Below, in pieces: positions 43,014-52,185 of a stretch of 64,000 nt of DNA. The DNA lies in the NCBI RefSeq assembly GCF_039534125.1, contig NZ_BAAAUV010000004.1, forward strand, positions 62,001-126,000, read 5' to 3'. Below the pieces are notes generated by a model that was given only the letters and a program-made list of their open reading frames with translations, was not told where the DNA came from and did no database searches. Numbering within the stretch: the stretch's first letter is position 1; the number at the start of each line of letters is the position of its first letter. This DNA is from Actinocorallia longicatena (GTDB taxonomy: Bacteria; Actinomycetota; Actinomycetes; Streptosporangiales; Streptosporangiaceae). Made by a program: the position numbers and the translations under genes.

Positions 43014-44458
43014 GCCCGCAGCGCGATCTCGTGGCGGGGGAGTGGGCGGACGCCGAGGTCGAGCTCGGGCTGCGCCTGGAGGATCCCGCCACAGGGGCGG
43101 ATCTGGGCCCGGCGCGCGCCACCGGCGGCGACCGGATCGAACGGGCCCTGGCAGCCGCCTCCGCCGCGACCGCCTGGGCCGAGACGCCCGCCGCCGACCG
43201 GGCCGCGATCCTGGACTCCGTGGCGGCTGCGCTGGCTCCGCGGACGGGCGAGATCGCCGCGCTGGAGTCGGCCGCCACCGGGGTGCCGATCCGGCAGACC
43301 GGCCCGCTCGGGATGATCGTCACGGGGTCGTTCGCGCTGGCCGCGGCACAGCTGCGCGAGGGCCTGCTGGAACGGGTCCTCGAGCGTCCCGACGGCCGGA
43401 CGGCCGAGGTGCGGCTGCGACCGTGGGGTCCCGCGCTCTGCCTGACCCCGTGGAACGCCCCCGCCCCGATGGCCGCGCACAAGATCGCCAATGCGCTGGC
43501 GGCGGGCTGCCCCACCGTCCTCAAGGCCAGCGAGTACGCCCCGCACGGCAGCCAGGTCCTCGCCGAGGTCGTCGCCGCGACCCTCCGCGAGAACGGCGTG
43601 CCCGACGGGGTGTTCCAGTTCCTGCACGGCGACGGGAGCACCGGAGCGGCCCTCACCGCCGATCCGAGGATCAGGGCGGTCTCCTTCACCGGAGGAGCAG
43701 CCGGCGGGGCGTCCGTCGCGGCGGCCTGCGCCGCGGGGCTGAAGCCCGTCCAGCTCGAACTGGGCGGCAACAACCCGCTCGTGGTCCTGCCCGACGCCGA
43801 CGTCTCCGCCGCGGCCAGGGCCGCGGTCGACCTGCTGACCACGCTCAACGGGCAGTGGTGCCGGGCGCTGGGCCGCCTCATCGTGCCCGCCGCCCTCGAG
43901 GCCGAGCTCCTGGCCGCGATCTCCGGACGGCTCGCCGCGTTGACGGCGGGGCCGCCGCTGGAGGAGACCACCGATCTCGGCCCCCTCATCCACTCCGCGC
44001 ACCGCGCCCAGGTGGCCCGGCGGCGCGACGAGCTGGGCGGGCTCCCGCACTCGGCGACGAAGGTCCCCGACGTGGGGAATTACCTCGCCCCCGTCCTGGT
44101 CGCCGGGGTCGCGCCCGAACGGGCCCTGGAGGAGATCTTCGGCCCGGTCGCGACCGTCCATCCCTATGAGAGCGTCGAGGAGGCCGTGGCGCTGGCCAAC
44201 GGCACCGCCTACGGGCTCGAGGCCTACGTCTTCGGCACCGACGAGGAGTTCGCGCTCGCGGTCGCGCGCAGGATCCGGGCGGGCGAGGTGAAGGTGAACG
44301 GCTCCAGCATCATGAGCCTCCACCTGTTCGCCCCCCGTCCCGCCTGGGGCGCCTCCGGCCTGGGCGAGGAGGGAACGGAGGAGACGCTCCGCTTCTTCAC
44401 CAACCCGCAGGTCGTCGGCGTCGAGGGCGGCTTCGCCCTGCACGCGGGGGAGCCGTGA
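43010..44458 (+). CDS. Aldehyde dehydrogenase (first of two)
   Basis: A 482-residue NAD(P)-dependent aldehyde dehydrogenase: LCLTPWNAPAPMAAHKIANALAAGCPTVLKAS, the glutamate in PVQLELGGNNPLVVLPDAD, the catalytic cysteine in NGQWCRALGRLIV, and EEIFGPVATVHPYESVEEAVALAN. The N-terminal segment before residue 80 is shorter than usual. It oxidises an aldehyde to the acid. GTG 43010 overlaps the upstream stop. Aldehydes from retro-aldol or lyase steps, or from phytol, are possible substrates. Confidence 0.9.
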   Translation: MSPQRDLVAGEWADAEVELGLRLEDPATGADLGPARATGGDRIERALAAASAATAWAETPAADRAAILDSVAAALAPRTGEIAALESAATGVPIRQTGPLGMIVTGSFALAAAQLREGLLERVLERPDGRTAEVRLRPWGPALCLTPWNAPAPMAAHKIANALAAGCPTVLKASEYAPHGSQVLAEVVAATLRENGVPDGVFQFLHGDGSTGAALTADPRIRAVSFTGGAAGGASVAAACAAGLKPVQLELGGNNPLVVLPDADVSAAARAAVDLLTTLNGQWCRALGRLIVPAALEAELLAAISGRLAALTAGPPLEETTDLGPLIHSAHRAQVARRRDELGGLPHSATKVPDVGNYLAPVLVAGVAPERALEEIFGPVATVHPYESVEEAVALANGTAYGLEAYVFGTDEEFALAVARRIRAGEVKVNGSSIMSLHLFAPRPAWGASGLGEEGTEETLRFFTNPQVVGVEGGFALHAGEP

Positions 44459-45576
44459 CCGGGGTCCTCGTCGCGGGCGCGGGACCGGTCGGGCTGACCG
44501 CCGCGCTCGCGCTGGCCCGCAGGGGCGTTCAGGTCACGGTACTGGAGGCCGGGGACGCCCTGGCCACGGAGTCGCGCGCCTCGACCTACCATCCGCCGAC
44601 CCTGGAGATGCTGGACGACCTGGGCGTCCTGCCCGCCCTGATGGAGCGCGGCCTGGTCTCCGAGACCTTCCAGTACCGTGACCGGGGCGGCGGCGTCGTC
44701 GCGGAACTCGATCTCTCGCTGCTGGCGGGCGACACCCGGTTCCCCTTCCGGGTGCAGTGCGAGCAGTCGAAGCTGACCCCGATCCTCCTGGAGGCCCTGT
44801 GCGGGCTCGGCGGCGAGATCAGGTTCGGGGCGGCCGTCACCGGGGCGTCCGTCCACGCGGGAGGCGTCGTCGTCGAGACCGCCGACGGCCGGACGCACCG
44901 GGCGGAGCGGCTGATCGGCGCCGACGGAGCCCATTCGGCGGTCCGCCGGTCCCTGGGCCTGCCGTTCGAGGGCATCACCTATCCCGAGCGGTTCCTGGTC
45001 GCCTCCACCGAGGAGGACCTGGAGTCCCTGATCCCCGGCGTGGCGGCCGTCAACTACGTGTTCGACCCCGACGAGTGGCTGGTCCTGCTGCGCACGCCCG
45101 ACCACTGGCGGGTGCTGTTCCCGACCCCGCCTGACACCCCGGACGAGGTCGAGCTGGCCCGGCTGCCCGAACGGCTGCGCGGCGTCGCCGACCGGGACTG
45201 GAAGGTCGCCCACTCGACCCTCTACCGGGTCCACCAGCGGGTGGCCTCGGTGTTCAGGACCGGCGGCGTCCTGCTCGCGGGGGACGCGGCCCACGTCAAC
45301 AACCCGCTCGGCGGCATGGGGCTGAACAGCGGTGTCCACGACGCCGTCGCCTACGCCGAGGCCTGGGACGACGACGAGGCCCTGACCGCGGCGGCCGCCC
45401 GCCGCCGCGACGTGGCGCTGTCGTACGTCCAGCGGATCACCCACGCCAACTGGGAGCAGCTGCGGGATCCGGAGGCGCACCGGGCGGGCCTGCGGGCCCT
45501 GGCCGCCGATCCCGTCGCCGCCCGCGCCCACCTGCTCCGCACCTCGATGATCGCCTCGCTGCGGCCCGTCGCGTGA
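44455..45576 (+). CDS. FAD-dependent aromatic hydroxylase-like monooxygenase (PheA/TfdB type)
   Basis: A 373-residue single-component flavoprotein monooxygenase: FAD motif VLVAGAGPVGLTAALALARRGVQVTVLEAG, the middle GADGAHSAVRRSLGL (DG motif) and GGVLLAGDAAHVNNPLGGMGLNSGVHDA (GD motif). It should hydroxylate an electron-rich ring, a pyrrole or phenol type, with NAD(P)H and O2. It is in a five-gene operon with a flavin reductase and two aldehyde dehydrogenases, overlapping both neighbours by 4 nt. It lacks the C-terminal thioredoxin-like domain of phenol hydroxylases. Confidence 0.9.
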   Translation: MTGVLVAGAGPVGLTAALALARRGVQVTVLEAGDALATESRASTYHPPTLEMLDDLGVLPALMERGLVSETFQYRDRGGGVVAELDLSLLAGDTRFPFRVQCEQSKLTPILLEALCGLGGEIRFGAAVTGASVHAGGVVVETADGRTHRAERLIGADGAHSAVRRSLGLPFEGITYPERFLVASTEEDLESLIPGVAAVNYVFDPDEWLVLLRTPDHWRVLFPTPPDTPDEVELARLPERLRGVADRDWKVAHSTLYRVHQRVASVFRTGGVLLAGDAAHVNNPLGGMGLNSGVHDAVAYAEAWDDDEALTAAAARRRDVALSYVQRITHANWEQLRDPEAHRAGLRALAADPVAARAHLLRTSMIASLRPVA

Positions 45577-46979
45577 CCGGGTGGATCGAGCGGGAGAACC
45601 CCGCCCGGCTCGGCGAGATCGCCGGCAGGGTCCCCGAGACCCCGGAGACGGAGGTGGACGCCGTCGTCAGGGCCGCGGACGCGGCCCAGCGGGCCTGGGC
45701 CGCGACGCCCCTGCCGGAGCGGCTGGCCGCCCTCGACCGGGTCGCGGACCTGCTCGGCACGGAGGAGCAGGCGGTCCTGCTGGCGCGGGAGACCGGCAAA
45801 CCGGTCGGCGACTGCCGGGGCGAGCTGCGTTTCTCGGCCGCCTACCTGCGCTGGGTCGTCGAGCGGGCGCCCGCCGCCTACGCCGACGCGGAGGTCGACG
45901 ACGAGGCCGGACGCCTCCTGCTGAGCAGGCGTCCCTACGGGGTGGTCGCCGCGATCACCCCGTGGAACGCCCCGATCATCCTGGCGATGCTGAAACTCGG
46001 GCCCGCCCTGGCGGCGGGCAACACGGTGGTGGTGAAGCCCTCGCCCCTCGCCCCGCTGACGATCTCCGCGGTCGCGGGGCTCTTCCCGGACGGCCTCGTG
46101 CGGGTCGTCCACGGGGGAGCGGCCACCGGAGCGGCCCTGGTCGGCCATCCCCTCGTCCGCAAGATCGCCTTCACCGGAGGCGAGGCCGCGGGCCGGGCCA
46201 TCGGCGCCGCGGCCGGAGCGATGATCACTCCGGTGGTCATGGAGCTGGGCGGCAACGACGCGGCGGTCCTCCTCGACGACGCCGACCTGTCGGAACCGGC
46301 GATGGAACGCCTGGTCCTGGCCTCCTTCGCCAGCGCGGGCCAGGTCTGCATGGCGGCCAAGCGCCTGTACGTCCCGGCGCGCAGGGAACGGGAGTTCCGG
46401 GAGGCCTACACGGCCGCGGCGGCCCGGATCCTGGTCCTGGGTGATCCGCTGGACCCGCGGACGACCGTCGGCCCGGTGATCAGCGCCGAGGCTGCCGAGC
46501 GGGTCCTGGCCCTGCGTGGTGACGGCACGGCCGTGGAACTCGGCACCGTGGCCTGCGACCCGGCGCGCGGCCACTTCGTGCGGCCCGTGCTGCTGCTCGG
46601 CGCCGCCGACGACGCCCCGGCCGTCCGCGAGGAGCAGTTCGGGCCGATCGTGCCGCTGCTGACCTACGACGACGAGGAATCGGTGCTGGCCAGGGCCAAC
46701 GACGGGGAACTGGGGCTCGGGGCGTCGGTGTGGTCGGCCGACGAGGAGCGGGCCTTCGCCTTCGCCCGCCGGTTCGAGGCGGGTTTCACCTTCGTCAACA
46801 CCCACAACCGGACCGGGATGGCGCTGCGCGCCCCCTTCGGCGGGGTGAAGCGCAGTGGTTTCGGCCGCGAGTACGGCGTGGAGGGCCTGGCGGAGTACGT
46901 CCAGACCTGCGTCGTCCATGCTCCGGCGGCGTTCCGGGCCGGCGGCGGCGGCCTCGCGCCCGGCGCATATCCGGTCTGA
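45573..46979 (+). CDS. Aldehyde dehydrogenase (second of two)
   Basis: A 468-residue aldehyde dehydrogenase: PYGVVAAITPWNAPIILAMLKLGPALAAGNTVVVKPSPLAPL, IAFTGGEAAGRAIG, the glutamate in VVMELGGNDAAVLLDDADL, the catalytic Cys in SAGQVCMAAKRLYV, and REEQFGPIVPLLTYDDEE. It belongs to a different subgroup from the first copy (43010-44458), so the two probably act on different aldehydes. GTG 45573, last gene of the operon. Confidence 0.92.
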   Translation: MTGWIERENPARLGEIAGRVPETPETEVDAVVRAADAAQRAWAATPLPERLAALDRVADLLGTEEQAVLLARETGKPVGDCRGELRFSAAYLRWVVERAPAAYADAEVDDEAGRLLLSRRPYGVVAAITPWNAPIILAMLKLGPALAAGNTVVVKPSPLAPLTISAVAGLFPDGLVRVVHGGAATGAALVGHPLVRKIAFTGGEAAGRAIGAAAGAMITPVVMELGGNDAAVLLDDADLSEPAMERLVLASFASAGQVCMAAKRLYVPARREREFREAYTAAAARILVLGDPLDPRTTVGPVISAEAAERVLALRGDGTAVELGTVACDPARGHFVRPVLLLGAADDAPAVREEQFGPIVPLLTYDDEESVLARANDGELGLGASVWSADEERAFAFARRFEAGFTFVNTHNRTGMALRAPFGGVKRSGFGREYGVEGLAEYVQTCVVHAPAAFRAGGGGLAPGAYPV

Positions 46980-47057
46980 CCGATTCGTTACTGAACCGCG
47001 TTCGGGTTTCTGGTTGACTCAGCTCTCCCGCCGGGGGCTAATGGGTGTCGTCGAAAT

Positions 47058-47083
47058 GGCAACAGTGTTTCCATGAGGGAAAC
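47058..47083. promoter_or_regulatory. IclR-type operator, site 8
   Basis: GGCAAC (47058-47063), AGT, GTTTCC (47067-47072), ATGAG, GGAAAC (47078-47083). Two arms are perfect and one differs by one base. It lies 15 nt before the start of the secreted hydrolase gene, so bound regulator would cover the transcript start or leader. Confidence 0.78.
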
Positions 47084-47097
47084 GCACCGGAGGGATC

Positions 47098-48060
47098 ATG
47101 AGGCTTCCCAGCCTGGTAGGGGCCGCCGCGCTCGCCGCGGCCGCCCTGGCGGCACCCGCCCACGCGGACGTCGCCGTCACCAGAGTCACGACGACCGTCG
47201 ACATCCGCTGCTCGTTCACCACGCTCAGCCAGAGCGCCGACTGGTTCCTGCCCGCGGGCGCCCCGAAGGGCCTGGTCTGGGTGCAGCACGGCTTCGCCCG
47301 CGCCAACGACCACGTCAGGGACCTGGCGGCGAAGTTCGCCGCGCGGGGCTTCGTGGCCTTCGCCCCGACCCTGCCGACCGCGAACCTCTTCGGCTGCACG
47401 CTGCAGAACATCGGAGACAACACCGGGTTCCTCGGCAACGTCGCCGACCTGTTCGGCAAGGCCGCCGACCCCTCCGACAAGCTCGGCCGCAGCTTCGCCA
47501 AGGCCAGGTCCGCCGCCGGACGTCCCGAGCTGTCCCTGCCCACGAACCTCGTCTTCGCCGGCCACTCGGCGGGCGGCGAGGCCGTCGCCTACGTCGCGAA
47601 CAGGGTCCGCACCGCCTACCCGGCCGCCTGGACGGGCCTGCGCGGGGTCGTCCTCCTCGACCCGGTGAAGTCCTTCATCGGCTCCAACACCGACACCGCC
47701 CTCGCCGGTCTCGACACCATCGCCCTTCCGGTCCGCACCGTCTCCGGACCCGACGGCATCTGCAACAACAGCGGCAGCGGCACCGACGCCGTCCAGGCGA
47801 AGCTGCACCGGCCGTTCGTCGGCGTCCGGATCCTCGGCGGGGCCCACACCGACGCCGAGGGCGCGAGCACCGACGCCGTCGGCACCCTCGCCTGCGGCAC
47901 CCCTCAGGCGGCGAACATCGCGATCCTGCAGACCCTCGCGGTCGGCTGGGCCGTCGACGACCTCACCGGAACCCACACCGCCTCCTACTATCCCGGCGGC
48001 GCCTACTACTCGGGTCAGCTGTCCGCTGGGACGATCGAGACCCTGGCCGGAGCGTCCTGA
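47098..48060 (+). CDS. Secreted alpha/beta hydrolase, chlorophyllase-like
   Basis: A 320-residue exported hydrolase. The signal peptide is residues 1-23 (LVGAAALAAAALAAPAHA). Next come KGLVWVQHGFARANDHVRDLAAKFAARGFVAFAPTLP (oxyanion and early strands), the nucleophile elbow VFAGHSAGGEAVAY, a GVVLLDPVKSF strand and a late His in ILGGAHTDAEG. The order HG..., ASxGF, P-x-L, GHSxGG, DPV is the pattern of chlorophyllase and related esterases. An extracellular esterase that removes a long alcohol such as phytol fits, but a generic lipase cannot be excluded. Several cysteines suggest disulfides. ATG follows GGAGGGATC. Confidence 0.82.
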   Translation: MRLPSLVGAAALAAAALAAPAHADVAVTRVTTTVDIRCSFTTLSQSADWFLPAGAPKGLVWVQHGFARANDHVRDLAAKFAARGFVAFAPTLPTANLFGCTLQNIGDNTGFLGNVADLFGKAADPSDKLGRSFAKARSAAGRPELSLPTNLVFAGHSAGGEAVAYVANRVRTAYPAAWTGLRGVVLLDPVKSFIGSNTDTALAGLDTIALPVRTVSGPDGICNNSGSGTDAVQAKLHRPFVGVRILGGAHTDAEGASTDAVGTLACGTPQAANIAILQTLAVGWAVDDLTGTHTASYYPGGAYYSGQLSAGTIETLAGAS

Positions 48061-48061
48061 G

Positions 48062-49405
48062 ATGGCCGTGACCAGCGCCGAGGTCGAGGCCTTCGCAGGC
48101 AGGCCCCCCGTCAAGGTCGATCCGGCGGCCACCGCGCCCTTCGGGTGGTGGCCGGCCGGCTGCGTGGCACTGGTCGCGCTGATCGACCGGGTCGAGGCCA
48201 ACCTCATGGCGGGGGCCCTGCCCGACATCCAAGAGGAGTTCGGCTTCGGCGACACCGCGGGCGGGGCCATCGCCACCGCCGCGGCCGTCGCCGGGGTCGT
48301 GCTGCTCATCCCCGCCGGACGGCTCGCCGACAGATCACGCCGGACCTGGACGATCGCCGTCGTCGTGGCCGTCTGGTCGCTGCTCACCCTGGGCAGCGGC
48401 CTCGTCCAGTCCTACGCGATGCTCTTCACCGTCCGGGTCCTGCTCGGCGGGGCGGGCCTGCTCTACAACCCGTCGGGGTCGAGCCTGATCGCCGACTACT
48501 ATCCCGGCCGCTCCCGGGCCCGGGCCTTCGGCCTGGAGCGCTTCGCCTACTTCGCCGGGCTGCCGCTCGGGATCATGGCGGGCGGGGCGCTGTCCCAGCT
48601 GCTCGGCTGGCGCACCATGTTCTTCCTCATCGCCCTGCCGGGCGTCCTGATCGCGCTGGCCTGCCTGACGGTCCGCGAACCCGTGCGCGGCCTCGCCGAC
48701 CGGGTCGAGGCGCTCCGGCGGGGCGGGACCGCGCCCGCGGCTGCCCCGGACGCGGAGAAGGGGCCCGGTGAGCCGCTGATGGAGCAGCTGCGCGGGCTGT
48801 GGGCGATCCGGACGCTCCGCTCGGTCGTCTCGGGCCTGACCATCCTGTTCTTCGGGCTCGGCGGACTGTTCTTCTGGATGCCGAGCTACTACCAGCGCGC
48901 CTACGACCTGCAGGAGGGCCCGGCGGCCGCCATCGCGGGCGGGGTCGGGCTGGTCGGGATGATCCTCGGCACGCTCATCGGCAGCCGCTACGGCGACCGC
49001 AGGCACGGGATCTCACCGGGCTGGAGGGTCCTCCTCGGCGCGGGCGGGCTCGCCGTCGGCACGGCGGGGCTCGCCGGTGCAGTCCTGATCCCCGCCCTCC
49101 CGGTCCAGATGACCTTCTACGCCCTGGCCAACACCGGGTTCTGCGTGGCGATCCCCAACCTGACCGCCGCCAACGCCGACGTGGTCGGCGCGGACCGGCG
49201 AGGGCTGGGCTTCGCGGTGCTCCAGTTCCTGGTGACCCTCGGCGGCTCCGCGGGCCCGCTGCTCGTCGGCGCGGCCTCCGACCTGACCGGCTCCCTGCGC
49301 GGAGCCTTCGCCGTGCTGCTCGTCCCGCTGGTGGTCGGCACGCTCGTGACGTTCGGCGGCCGGCGCCACTACGACGCGGACGCCGAACGGGCGCTTCCCC
49401 GATGA
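48062..49405 (+). CDS. MFS transporter
   Basis: A 447-residue major facilitator protein with about 12 membrane spans. It shows ALIDRVEANLMAGALPDIQEEF, IPAGRLADRSRRTWTIAVVVAVWS, YYPGRSRARAFGLERFAYFAG and GVGLVGMILGTLIGSRYGDR. The layout resembles the spinster/OFA-type transporters. It starts 1 nt after the hydrolase stop, so it probably imports the product released outside the cell by that enzyme. Confidence 0.9.
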   Translation: MAVTSAEVEAFAGRPPVKVDPAATAPFGWWPAGCVALVALIDRVEANLMAGALPDIQEEFGFGDTAGGAIATAAAVAGVVLLIPAGRLADRSRRTWTIAVVVAVWSLLTLGSGLVQSYAMLFTVRVLLGGAGLLYNPSGSSLIADYYPGRSRARAFGLERFAYFAGLPLGIMAGGALSQLLGWRTMFFLIALPGVLIALACLTVREPVRGLADRVEALRRGGTAPAAAPDAEKGPGEPLMEQLRGLWAIRTLRSVVSGLTILFFGLGGLFFWMPSYYQRAYDLQEGPAAAIAGGVGLVGMILGTLIGSRYGDRRHGISPGWRVLLGAGGLAVGTAGLAGAVLIPALPVQMTFYALANTGFCVAIPNLTAANADVVGADRRGLGFAVLQFLVTLGGSAGPLLVGAASDLTGSLRGAFAVLLVPLVVGTLVTFGGRRHYDADAERALPR

Positions 49406-49428
49406 CGGGGCCGGAAGCGGTGGCCGGG

Positions 49429-49704
49429 CTAGAAGTCGACGCTGGCCCGTGCCGCGAGGCGGGGCCTGAGCCAGCCCGCGACCTCGAGATGGGCCGGGTG
49501 GCCCTGGTAGGCGCGGAGCCCGTCGAGGGAGTCGTGCTCGGTGATCATGCACAGGTCGTAGGAGGCGTCGCCGTGGACCACGTCCAGGCCGACGGTGAGC
49601 CTCTGGATCTCCGGTACCCGTCCGGGCAGGGCCGTCAGGAGCTCGCGGGCCTGCGGTGCGTCGGCGGCGTCGGTGAACTTCATCAGGACCACGTGGGTCA
49701 GCAA
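49429..49704 (-). CDS. Dabb (stress-responsive A/B barrel) domain protein
   Basis: A 91-residue small alpha/beta-barrel protein: LTHVVLMKFTDAADAPQARELLTALPGRVPEI, YDLCMITEHDSLDGLRAYQGHPAHLEV. The TTG start at 49704 follows GGAGGAAGCC. Dabb domains form dimeric barrels and appear in stress proteins and in small ring-modifying or ring-opening enzymes. It is divergent from the 11-gene plus-strand operon and could share operator site 9. Confidence 0.85.
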   Translation of the reverse strand: MLTHVVLMKFTDAADAPQARELLTALPGRVPEIQRLTVGLDVVHGDASYDLCMITEHDSLDGLRAYQGHPAHLEVAGWLRPRLAARASVDF

Positions 49705-49760
49705 GGCTTCCTCCGGGGGGTGAGATCTCTTCCCATCTGACCCGGCTGATTGTATGTTTT

Positions 49761-49786
49761 GGAAACAGCGTTTCGCTAGAGGAACC
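49761..49786. promoter_or_regulatory. IclR-type operator, site 9
   Basis: GGAAAC (49761-49766), AGC, GTTTCG (49770-49775), CTAGA, GGAACC (49781-49786), directly followed by the ribosome site and the ATG at 49796. The arm-spacer-arm part GTTTCG-CTAGA-GGAA is identical to site 3. Confidence 0.78.
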
Positions 49787-49795
49787 GGAGGGGCC

Positions 49796-51385
49796 ATGCG
49801 CGTCGCGGCGGTGCAGTTCGCGGCTGGGGAGGACATCCCCGCCAACCTGGCCACCTGCTTGCGGATGATCGACGCGGCGGCCGCCGAAGGCGCCGAGCTC
49901 ATCGTCCTGCCAGAGTTTTGCAACCATTTGTCCTGGTATGACGCCAAGGTTACGGCGCATCGCCTGGCCTGCCGCCTCGACGACGCGTTCCTCGGCGCCA
50001 TCGCCGAACGCGCCGTCCGGCACGGTGCCCACGTCAAGGTGAACGTCACCCTCGCCCGCGAGGGGGGCCGCACCACCGGGACCAGCCTGCTCTACGGCCC
50101 CGACGGCGCTCTGCTGGGCGCCTCGGACAAGCTCACGCTGATGGGCGCCGAGGGCGACCACCTCGATCCCGGGCAGGAGGCGGGCCCGGTCATCGGCACG
50201 CCGCTCGGCCGGATCGGGCTGTACGCCTGCATGGAGGGCGTGACCAGCGACGTCTGCCGCGACCTCACCGTCCGGGGCGCCCAGCTCCTGCTCAACAGCC
50301 TCAACTCCTTCGCCACCGACGAGGCGTCCCTGCACATCCCGGTCCGTGCCGCGGAGAACAAGGTCTGGGTGGTGGCCGCCAACAAGGTCGGCCCGCTGCT
50401 GCCCGAGGCCCTTCTCCCGGCGATCGGGGAGCGCCTCGGGGTCCCGCCGGAGTGGCTGCACGGCGCGGGCGAGAGCCAGATCGTCGCCCCGGACGGCACG
50501 GTCGTGGCCAAGGGACCGCGGACCGGGGAGGCGGTCGTCGTCGCCGACATCGACGTGAGCGCGGCCGATGCCAAGGAAAGGCCCGACGGCACCCACATCC
50601 TGCGCGCCCGCCGCCCCGCCCTCTACCGCCCGATCACCTCGCGTCCCCGCGAGCGGACCGCGCCGCCCGGAGCGGACTCCGCCACCGTGGCGGTCGTCAC
50701 CGGCGGCGATCCGCTCGCCCTCACCGCGAGCGCCGCGGGCGCCGGAGCCGACCTGATCGTCCTGCCCGAGGACGCCTTCGGCGGGTCGGACCACGCCGAG
50801 GTCGCCGCCGCCCTGGCGGCGGCCCTGGCCGGGACGGAGGCGCACGCCGTCACCTCGGCGGGCGGATCCGGTCTGCTGGTCGGCGCGCGCGGCCTGGCGG
50901 GCGTCCAGAAGAAGCTGCACGGTACCGGCGACCCCGGCGACGGGGTGCGGATCTTCGAGCTTCCCTGGGGGCGTCTGGCGATCGTGGTCGGCGACGACGC
51001 GATCCACCCCGAGACCTTCCGGCTGGCGGCCATCGCCGACGCGGACGCCGTCGCGGTCCCCTTCACCCCGGCCGAGGCGTGGGAGACCGCGCTCGGCCTG
51101 CCCGAACGCTCGGCGGAGAACCGTCTCAACGTCGTCGCGGCCGGGCCCGGCACCGGGCTCGTCCTGGACCTCACCTCCGACTTCACCCTCTGGACGGCCT
51201 GGAACGGGCCCTTCACCGGCCGGATCAGCCACCCGCTGGTGACGGTCGCGGACGGCGACCTCACCTTCGGGAAGATCCATCCCGCCCAGGCCGTCAACCG
51301 GCATGTCTCGAAGAACACCGATCTGGTCAACGGCCGTGCCTGGCACGCGCTGACCGCGCTCTCCAAGGACGGACTCTCCGCGTGA
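49796..51385 (+). CDS. Tandem nitrilase-superfamily protein, active plus degenerate domain
   Basis: A 529-residue protein with two carbon-nitrogen hydrolase domains. The first (about 1-270) has the full triad: Glu40 (LIVLPEF), Lys112 (ASDKLTLM) and Cys145 (LYACMEGV). The second (about 290-529) repeats the pattern (LIVLPEDAFGG, VQKKLHG) but the cysteine position reads VVGDDAIHP, so it has no nucleophile. The enzyme probably hydrolyses an amide or nitrile, the second domain being structural. GGAGG precedes ATG 49796. First gene of the operon with the RCCR-like and Rieske genes. Confidence 0.85.
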   Translation: MRVAAVQFAAGEDIPANLATCLRMIDAAAAEGAELIVLPEFCNHLSWYDAKVTAHRLACRLDDAFLGAIAERAVRHGAHVKVNVTLAREGGRTTGTSLLYGPDGALLGASDKLTLMGAEGDHLDPGQEAGPVIGTPLGRIGLYACMEGVTSDVCRDLTVRGAQLLLNSLNSFATDEASLHIPVRAAENKVWVVAANKVGPLLPEALLPAIGERLGVPPEWLHGAGESQIVAPDGTVVAKGPRTGEAVVVADIDVSAADAKERPDGTHILRARRPALYRPITSRPRERTAPPGADSATVAVVTGGDPLALTASAAGAGADLIVLPEDAFGGSDHAEVAAALAAALAGTEAHAVTSAGGSGLLVGARGLAGVQKKLHGTGDPGDGVRIFELPWGRLAIVVGDDAIHPETFRLAAIADADAVAVPFTPAEAWETALGLPERSAENRLNVVAAGPGTGLVLDLTSDFTLWTAWNGPFTGRISHPLVTVADGDLTFGKIHPAQAVNRHVSKNTDLVNGRAWHALTALSKDGLSA

Positions 51386-52185
51386 AAGAGACCATCACCA
51401 ACGTCGAGCAGATGCTGGACGGCTCGCCCGTCATCGACGTCACCGAGACCTTCGAGCAGTGGCAGCAGCTGCTGACCGAGCTCAAAGCCAAGATCGACGC
51501 CAGGTTCACCACCACCCGCGACCCCTCCACCGAGGCGCTGGAGTCCTACGGGACCTATCCCGACGGCCCCGGCGGCCGGCTGGCCGGATACACCGGCCCC
51601 GAGGTCGACTGGATGGTCCACTCCTGGATCGGCAACCCCAAGGCCAGCTTCGCCAACCTGCACCTGACGGTCTGGCTCGGCCCGCACATCCGGGTCCCGC
51701 ACCTGGGGATCGCCCTGCTGGTGTGGCCGGAGGGCTGGTTCTACGTCGACTCGGTGCCGCGCGCCCAGCTCACCCACGACGGCGCCTACTACGACAGCTA
51801 CTACGAGCCGGTCAACGAGCCGTGGCTGGCCTTCAAGCGCGACAACCCCGAGTTCACGTGGTTCACCAGCCCCTCGGGCTTCATCCGGACGAGCCTGTCG
51901 CCGACCGCGCAGTGCTACTCCTTCCCGCGCTCGGAGCGGAACATCGAGGCCGTCTCCCGGTACGCCCACGAGCACGTGGACCGCTGGCTGACCTGGGTCG
52001 ACGAGGCCGAGCCGGTACCCGAGGAGGAACGCGCCGCGCTCGCCGAGCAGGACCTGATCCTGCGCCGCAACATCGCCGAACGCGACCCCGCGAACGTCAT
52101 GGGGGTGCGGCTGTTCGGGCAGGAGACCACCGACCTGCTCGTGCGCGGCCTGTGGGGCGGGGACCGGAAGCTGGCCCGGCCGTGA
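51382..52185 (+). CDS. Red chlorophyll catabolite reductase-like protein (FDBR superfamily), copy 1
   Basis: A 267-residue protein that resembles plant RCCR over its full length when compared from memory: VDWMVHSWIG (75-84; plant IDFVIGSWIH), VPHLGIALLVW (105-115), a D-x-x-P-R step at 123-127 (plant LDLPHRKDL), SPSGFIRTSLSPTA (163-176; plant SPSLFVRSAFSPTA), and a C-terminal RR...D...FGQET (228-249; plant RR...D...FGEEV). RCCR is a ferredoxin-dependent bilin reductase without metal or flavin. An acidic residue in the plant FVVELIQ strand, reported as important, is not conserved (LGIALLV). It should reduce an open-chain tetrapyrrole. GTG 51382 overlaps the nitrilase stop. Confidence 0.78.
   Translation: MKETITNVEQMLDGSPVIDVTETFEQWQQLLTELKAKIDARFTTTRDPSTEALESYGTYPDGPGGRLAGYTGPEVDWMVHSWIGNPKASFANLHLTVWLGPHIRVPHLGIALLVWPEGWFYVDSVPRAQLTHDGAYYDSYYEPVNEPWLAFKRDNPEFTWFTSPSGFIRTSLSPTAQCYSFPRSERNIEAVSRYAHEHVDRWLTWVDEAEPVPEEERAALAEQDLILRRNIAERDPANVMGVRLFGQETTDLLVRGLWGGDRKLARP

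Noticed and set aside
47005..47011. GTTTCT just upstream of operator site 8
   Set aside because: Neither the N3 nor the N5 neighbour matches; it may be part of the promoter but is not a second site.
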